Shown in pieces: positions 58,799 through 64,000 of a stretch of 64,000 bases of DNA. Made by a program: the position numbers and the translations under genes. The notes beneath the pieces are model-generated. The model was not told the DNA's origin, did no database searches, and saw only the letters and a list, made by a program, of their open reading frames with translations. Location of the stretch: contig CAMTDV010000019.1 in assembly GCA_947069175.1 (NCBI GenBank), positions 72,663,358 through 72,727,357 on the forward strand. The letters are read 5' to 3'. Every line of letters starts with the position of its first letter. The stretch's first letter is position 1. This stretch comes from Scalesia atractyloides (taxonomy: Eukaryota; Streptophyta; Magnoliopsida; Asterales; Asteraceae).

Positions 58799-61474
58799 TG
58801 TAACGCCCCGCTTTTTAATTTCCTTAAATAAAAATAATAATAATATTCTACTGTGTTTCACAATATTCGGGGTTTGAAGACGGATTACAAAACTATAATT
58901 GGGCCTCTCTAAAACGTGAGAACCGGACTAACGGGCTTTAGGCCCAACATATCAAACCCTAGCTACCTAAACCCTACCTATAGAAGCTAACACACACACT
59001 CACACCCAGCCGCTCACACACACACACTCTCTTGCCTCCACCATTTCCGGCGACCGGAGTCGCTACTCCGGCGACTCTCCGGTGGCCCCATCTCTCCGGC
59101 GACACACCTCCTCCCACCTCTCGCCCTCTTCCACGTCAAGCGCCATCCTCACTCTCGTTCCTCATTCTTTCCTTTCGCACCCTACACCCTCACCAACCCT
59201 CACTATCCACCTCGCCGCCATACACCACCGTCGGCCACCGCGGCAGTGGCGGCTCACCAGAAACGAAGCCGCAGCAGCGTCAGTTCCTCCGGCAACACTC
59301 GTCACCTCTCCAAATTCGCGTCACCCTCCATCCTCCCCTCACCACGCAACAGCAGCGACAAACGACACCGTAGTTGTCGGAGCCAACGCACAGCGGCGGC
59401 GGCCGCAGTTAGCGGCGGCTCGGCAGTTTTCTTCCATCTATGGTTCTGATTGGCTTTCGGCTCGGGTTGTCGGTTCAGGTGTAGCTCGGGTCTCGGTTCG
59501 TGGTGGCTTCGGGTTCTGCTTAATCTCAGCTCAGCTTTCAGGTTCACTCTTTCAGGTCCGGGTAATGCTTCGGCTCCAGTCTCAGTTATTCTGGGAGAAA
59601 CTCGGTCCGACTCGGTTCAGTTGGTGTCACTCGGCTCAGTGTCGGTTCAGGTACAGATTTAATATGTTGGTTCCGTTTCAGTCTTGTTTCGGTTTGAGTC
59701 TAACACGAGCTCGGTTCAGGTCAAAATGACGGCCTGGGTCTCTCGGTTCAGATTCGTGCTCGGCTTCGAAGTTCGGGTCAAACCCGGTCAGATCTGGTCA
59801 AAGCTCGGGTTAAACCCGACAGGAGATGTGATATAAGCTTAACGACTCTTTTGTTCATATTATTCATGTTCATGATTATCTAAATACGAGACTGAACTTT
59901 TATAACTTGAAATATAAAATATAAATATAAACACATATTGTATTGCTTTGGTGCGTTTTGAAAACATATAATCGACAAATTGCTTGTCGGTGATTGTCCA
60001 AAAAACAAGAGGAAACTCTGCCCAATTTTTGACAAGTTATATATTTATTTAATATATGATTCGACAAAATATATTATACATGATACTTTATTCGACAAAA
60101 TATATTATACATGATACTTTATCAACAAAATGTATATACTTATTTAATCATATCTTTCGACATGAAATATATATATATATATTTAGTACGCTTATTGAAG
60201 AAACGTATCTACTTAAATATACCGAGCGACAAGATATATATTTTTACTTATTAGACTTTTTCGACAACATATATGTATGTATACATTACACGTTTTGACA
60301 AAACATATAAATATATCTAATACTTCCTTTCGACAAATATATTTCGCTACTACAACATATATAGATATATATGTATATATATATATATATATTACTTTTT
60401 TTTGACAAGATACATATGAGTTATATGTTTCGACAAAATATATTTATTTAACGACGAGATATATACTACCATTACGACTGTCGTGAAAGATGTATATGTA
60501 TATACTTTATAGTCGACAACTAGAGATAACACATTGAATTCAAAGGTATATATATTTACTTATTATTTTGACAGCATTCCAATAATATATTAATAAATTC
60601 AAACCTAGAATCGTCGTATAGACTATGTTATACATATATACGTTCAATCAACTTCAAATCAAATCCTCCGTCATAATTTCCGTTTACTTATACCCATTCG
60701 TTTGCCTTTAAGGTGACTTCGGTGTCCCCTTTTCTCCCACTGATCAACTCGTCGCGGTATTTCCAAAGAAGACTTAGCAATACTGTGAGTACACTCGACC
60801 CACTTTGTTTATAACACTTTTCGGGTGTAACATGTTTCCATATACAAAATCACGAACACTTAAACTTTATGAAACACACAAACCATCCCATATACATGAA
60901 AGCTTGAATCTTATACTTGATGCTTGTCTTGGATATTCGTATTGCTATGCTTTAGTCATTAACTATTTTTAGCCTTCGTTTGACATGCTTAGCTATAGGA
61001 ATTCACGCATCCACCTCCATCGTGTTATTCGTGAGGTCATGTTAAAACATCGTGATTGCGTTAAGGGTTTGATTATTAGTATTGCATGCCTTGATATTGC
61101 TCTTGTATAGATTTGGTTGCCATGAGGATTGTTAAAACTTTATTCGTATACGTATGCTATGCTTAAACTTGTGTACTCGCCTTTGCTTTTGCATTGACTT
61201 TATTTTAAAACATGTTACAGGTTGAAGGAGATGATGCTATGAAATCAAAATAGCAAGGACTTAGATACACACATTTTAAACGTTAGATTTATAAATGTTG
61301 TACCAAATTTTGTTATGCTTTATGAACTTATTGTATTGCTTCATGTTGTATTTGACAATGTTGTGAAATGAAATTTGGATTTAATTAAATATTGTCATTT
61401 ATTAGCGTTGTGAGCAATGAGCAATCTCGTTTTCGTCTCATCCCGATGTTTCCGCCATCGGTTGGGGTGTGACA
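58799..61474 (+). mobile_element. 5' LTR of a Ty3/gypsy-type retrotransposon, 2676 bp
   Basis: It begins TGTAACGCCCCGC and ends GGTTGGGGTGTGACA, and is followed directly by a primer-binding site. The 3' terminal ~26 bases match those of the solo LTR 6904-9387. A TATA-like acctatagaag at about 58975 gives a short U3. The part 59030-59830 is GC-rich with open frames (one of 215 codons) and repeated ctcggttcag words; 59970-60500 carries CGACAA-phased AT repeats. These frames show no domain. Confidence 0.82.
60058..60122. repeat. Tandem 2 x ~31 bp (cgacaaaatatattatacatgatacttta)
   Basis: Two adjacent near-identical units inside the LTR, the first members of a looser cgacaa-spaced series running to about 60500. 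Confidence 0.85.
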
Positions 61475-61488
61475 GAGTATCAGAGCCA
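61475..61488 (+). promoter_or_regulatory. Primer-binding site for initiator Met-tRNA
   Basis: GAGTATCAGAGCCA matches the complement of the 3' end of plant initiator tRNA-Met (TGGTATCAGAGCCA) at 12 of 14 positions and abuts the LTR end TGACA. Confidence 0.85.
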
Positions 61489-64000
61489 TAACTATAGGGA
61501 ATTAGGCAAATTGCTACGCTTTTGACCTAGTCTATAGTTAAGTACCATACTTGACCATACGTGATTCACATGCTAATTTCTTAAAACGTCCTTTATGTGC
61601 TAAATTCATGAAATGCTTTACGTGTTCATACTTGTTACATTATCTTGATCATACGCCTTTCCTAATGCATTTTACTCGATTACACTAAACTCGAAAACAC
61701 TCGTATTACACAAGTGAGACGACTTCTCCAAAATAGGGTGATATCCCCAATTTGGTGAACGACTCTCATTCCGCCAATTCTTTATTTATTTATTTATCTA
61801 TTTTCACGAAGTTACACCATCAAGTTAGGAGTGACATCCACACCTTGATGGGAAACTCCTATTCAAACTCTAGTGGACTCTCGTCAAGTGTTGAAATTAA
61901 GTTTGACCCGACGAGTACCAACCACACTTAGGGTACGAAATCATCGAGTTAGGGGTGAAACCCGCACCTTGTCGATTAAGTCCCATTCCTCGATTTTCAA
62001 TCTCGCCAAAGTTTCTATTTTCCAATCGATTAGAGACGTGTAATAACTGGAAAGGTAAAATGCCGTTAATCGCTTCTCGACGAGAGCGTTTTACCTATAG
62101 GCCAAAGCACGTTTCTCTAATTCGAAAGGATCTTCGATTCACTTTGGAATAGTCGACGTTTTTCTACCCGAAACAGTCTAATGTTTTCTGAGACTCTCTT
62201 TTATACCATTTCAATTTATACATGACTTTTTATATACTTGTTACCATTCCTTTCAAATTTCCAATTTATTATAAGGTTTTTACGCAATTCATATTAAACC
62301 TTTTCATCCACTTATACATTATTTGCATACATGATTTTGAAACGTCATCAACTAGACTTATATTTCTCGAAAAGTCCAAAATGGAGACCTTCATCGAGAT
62401 AGGAGTGAATTCCTTACCTAGACGATCAAACTCCGTTTCCTTCCTTCCTTAAAACAACCTCACCAACGGATTAGGGGTGATTCCCATACCTCGGTGATCG
62501 TTACCAACCCTCATTCTTGGAGACTTTATTACACAAACCACATGTTTAAATTGTATACCTAAATCTTTTATCATGTTGTCAAAATTCTTACTTAGACGAA
62601 TTTCAAAACGTACTATTTTATCAAACGTATTTCCCATCCTGTAATCTATTTCATATAAATCACATACGCATATACTTGGTCACCACATGAAACGTTTTGG
62701 TTCACGATTTTCAAAGCTCGACAGAATGCTACCTACCAACTTAATCGGTCCAAGGAATACTTTGCCCACAAGTCTTATGTTTAACTTAATCACTAAAACA
62801 CGCTCACGCAATAACTTTATGTTAAGAATTTTCGTTTGTAAACAAAAAATCAAACCAATATCTTATAGGCATTATGGGATCGTTGTACTAAAGGTGTGTT
62901 TGGGATTGTTTTTGCAACCTAATATTTTTATTTTTGTGTTTGAAAGCGCAAATATTAAATAAATAAATAAATAAAAATCTATTTTTAGTGTTTGGTAAAT
63001 AATTAATAAAAAAATATAATAATAATATATAAAAAAAACTGATTTGTTTTACGTATTTTAGAGATCAAAGCTCATCTATTTATAACTTTATATATACATG
63101 TATATATATTTTCCAAACACTCAAATAGTTGACTACCTGATTATTGTGATATCAAATAACATAATCAAATCCAAACACTATCTTCCTACAGTATGTTTTG
63201 TTACAACTAATTATCTGATTTTGATTATTCAGAACGCATAATCTATTTTCAAAACTCAACCCCAAACACCCTCTAAATCTCTCATCGCGATTAAGAAAAC
63301 ATTTTGCTAAACGTTTTTCAACGGTCATTAAATCAATTAACACGGATTTCCTCTCAAGGGTCAACGTTTCACAAGAACCACTGAATTTCAAATTTCTTAT
63401 CTTGATGTAATATCCTTTGAAAACAATGCGAATCAACTAATTTAAGACCTTGTCATACACCACCCAAAATGTCACCTCAATTTCAAAACACGTGGGCAAG
63501 AAAACATTACAATGACCAACCACTTTCGACTTACTTAAATTCCCCTAAAACAGTGGTAGCACTCCCGTCCATTACAAAATACGTAACGCATAATCAATAA
63601 GTACCTTATATTATTTTATATTCACAAACTAGATCCTACATTCTAAGTCAAACTGAACCTATTTTAGAAACGATAACCTCAAAGTTTTGCTAAAAAGAAT
63701 ATACATGCAAATCCTCATACATGGTTTGGTCAACTGTTGCATGACATTTTAATCGTATCATTCATTTTACATACCCTGACTTCTAGACTATTTTATGTAA
63801 ATAAATTCGTTGCATACAATTCATATCTTACGCACAATCATCGTCTTTTACACTTGTTGACGTTCATAATTATACACATATTCATGTTCATGAAAATACG
63901 TGTCATCATTCATGCTTATACTTATCATCACATTCATGCATATACGTCTTATATCCATGCTTATACTTATTTCCATACTTATGCTTATACTCATACACAT
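61489..64000 (+). mobile_element. Untranslated leader of the same retrotransposon (runs off the window)
   Basis: No gag frame has started by the end of the window. The leader holds four related motifs of the form cgagttaggggtga...cccgcaccttg near 61820, 61945, 62393 and 62466. It carries an inserted Tourist-like MITE at 62892-63272. The last 200 bases repeat catgcttatacttat words. Confidence 0.6.
62892..63272. mobile_element. Tourist-like MITE, 381 bp
   Basis: Ends AGGTGTGTTTGGG and CCCAAACACCCT, flanked by CTAA (62888-62891, 63273-63276), within which TAA is the PIF/Harbinger 3-bp duplication. AT-rich, non-coding. Confidence 0.72.

Noticed and set aside
59082..59729. 215-codon open frame (+), proline/serine-rich
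   Set aside because: It lies wholly inside an LTR with defined ends, changes style halfway, has no domain, and other frames of the same GC-rich block are also open.

Overview
This is eukaryotic nuclear DNA from a flowering plant. The evidence is a spliced, intron-rich glycosyltransferase gene, LTR retrotransposons with the plant-type initiator-Met-tRNA primer site, tRNA-derived SINEs with poly(A) tails, many hAT, PIF/Harbinger and Mutator-type MITEs, and a plastid atpB fragment. The mix of LTRs starting TGTAAC(G/A)CCCC and hAT MITEs packed with degenerate motifs (GGTACC, GGCTCG, GGTTCC, CGGATATCC) recalls Asteraceae genomes; that is inference only.

Only one host gene is convincing: a ten-exon GDP-fucose O-fucosyltransferase-like (GT106/GT65-type) gene at 49058-53665 (+). 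Its splice junctions and phases all join cleanly, but exon 8 lacks one base at about 52420, so the sequence as given encodes about 352 instead of 515 residues. Intron 1 also holds a duplicated decoy copy of the exon-2 acceptor.

Layout. 1-5642: three stacked minus-strand LTRs of related families, probably nested insertions whose left halves lie outside the window. 5751-6290: broken PIF/Harbinger-associated Myb/SANT-like ORF. 6303-9576: Helitron-like repeat split by a complete 2484-bp solo LTR with 5-bp target duplication CATAG. 9577-13406: AT-rich spacer with two palindromic elements. 13615-18950: two CTATACGAG-rich repeat fields in opposite orientation around a plastid-like atpB fragment and two plus-strand LTR starts. 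19063-20503: three-level nest (Tourist-like MITE in hAT in hAT). 20828-28660: SINE, MITEs, LINE remnant, LTR fragments. 30539-31530: small copia remnant with both LTRs. 33012-36630: several SINEs, hAT MITEs and a Helitron-like copy. 37260-39387: two more Helitron-like copies, one carrying an 870-bp hAT element. 40598-48310: foldback and hAT elements and degraded retroelement DNA. 48795-54170: the gene. 54246-58263: a Mutator-like foldback, two TA-flanked MITE-like elements, one with a long TTTACGCG array. 58799-64000: a 5' LTR, primer-binding site and non-coding leader of a plus-strand Ty3/gypsy-type element running off the window.

No operon-like or pathway arrangement exists. The biology visible here is transposable-element nesting, for which target-site duplications give the order of events, and possible decay of one cell-wall or secretory glycosyltransferase gene.
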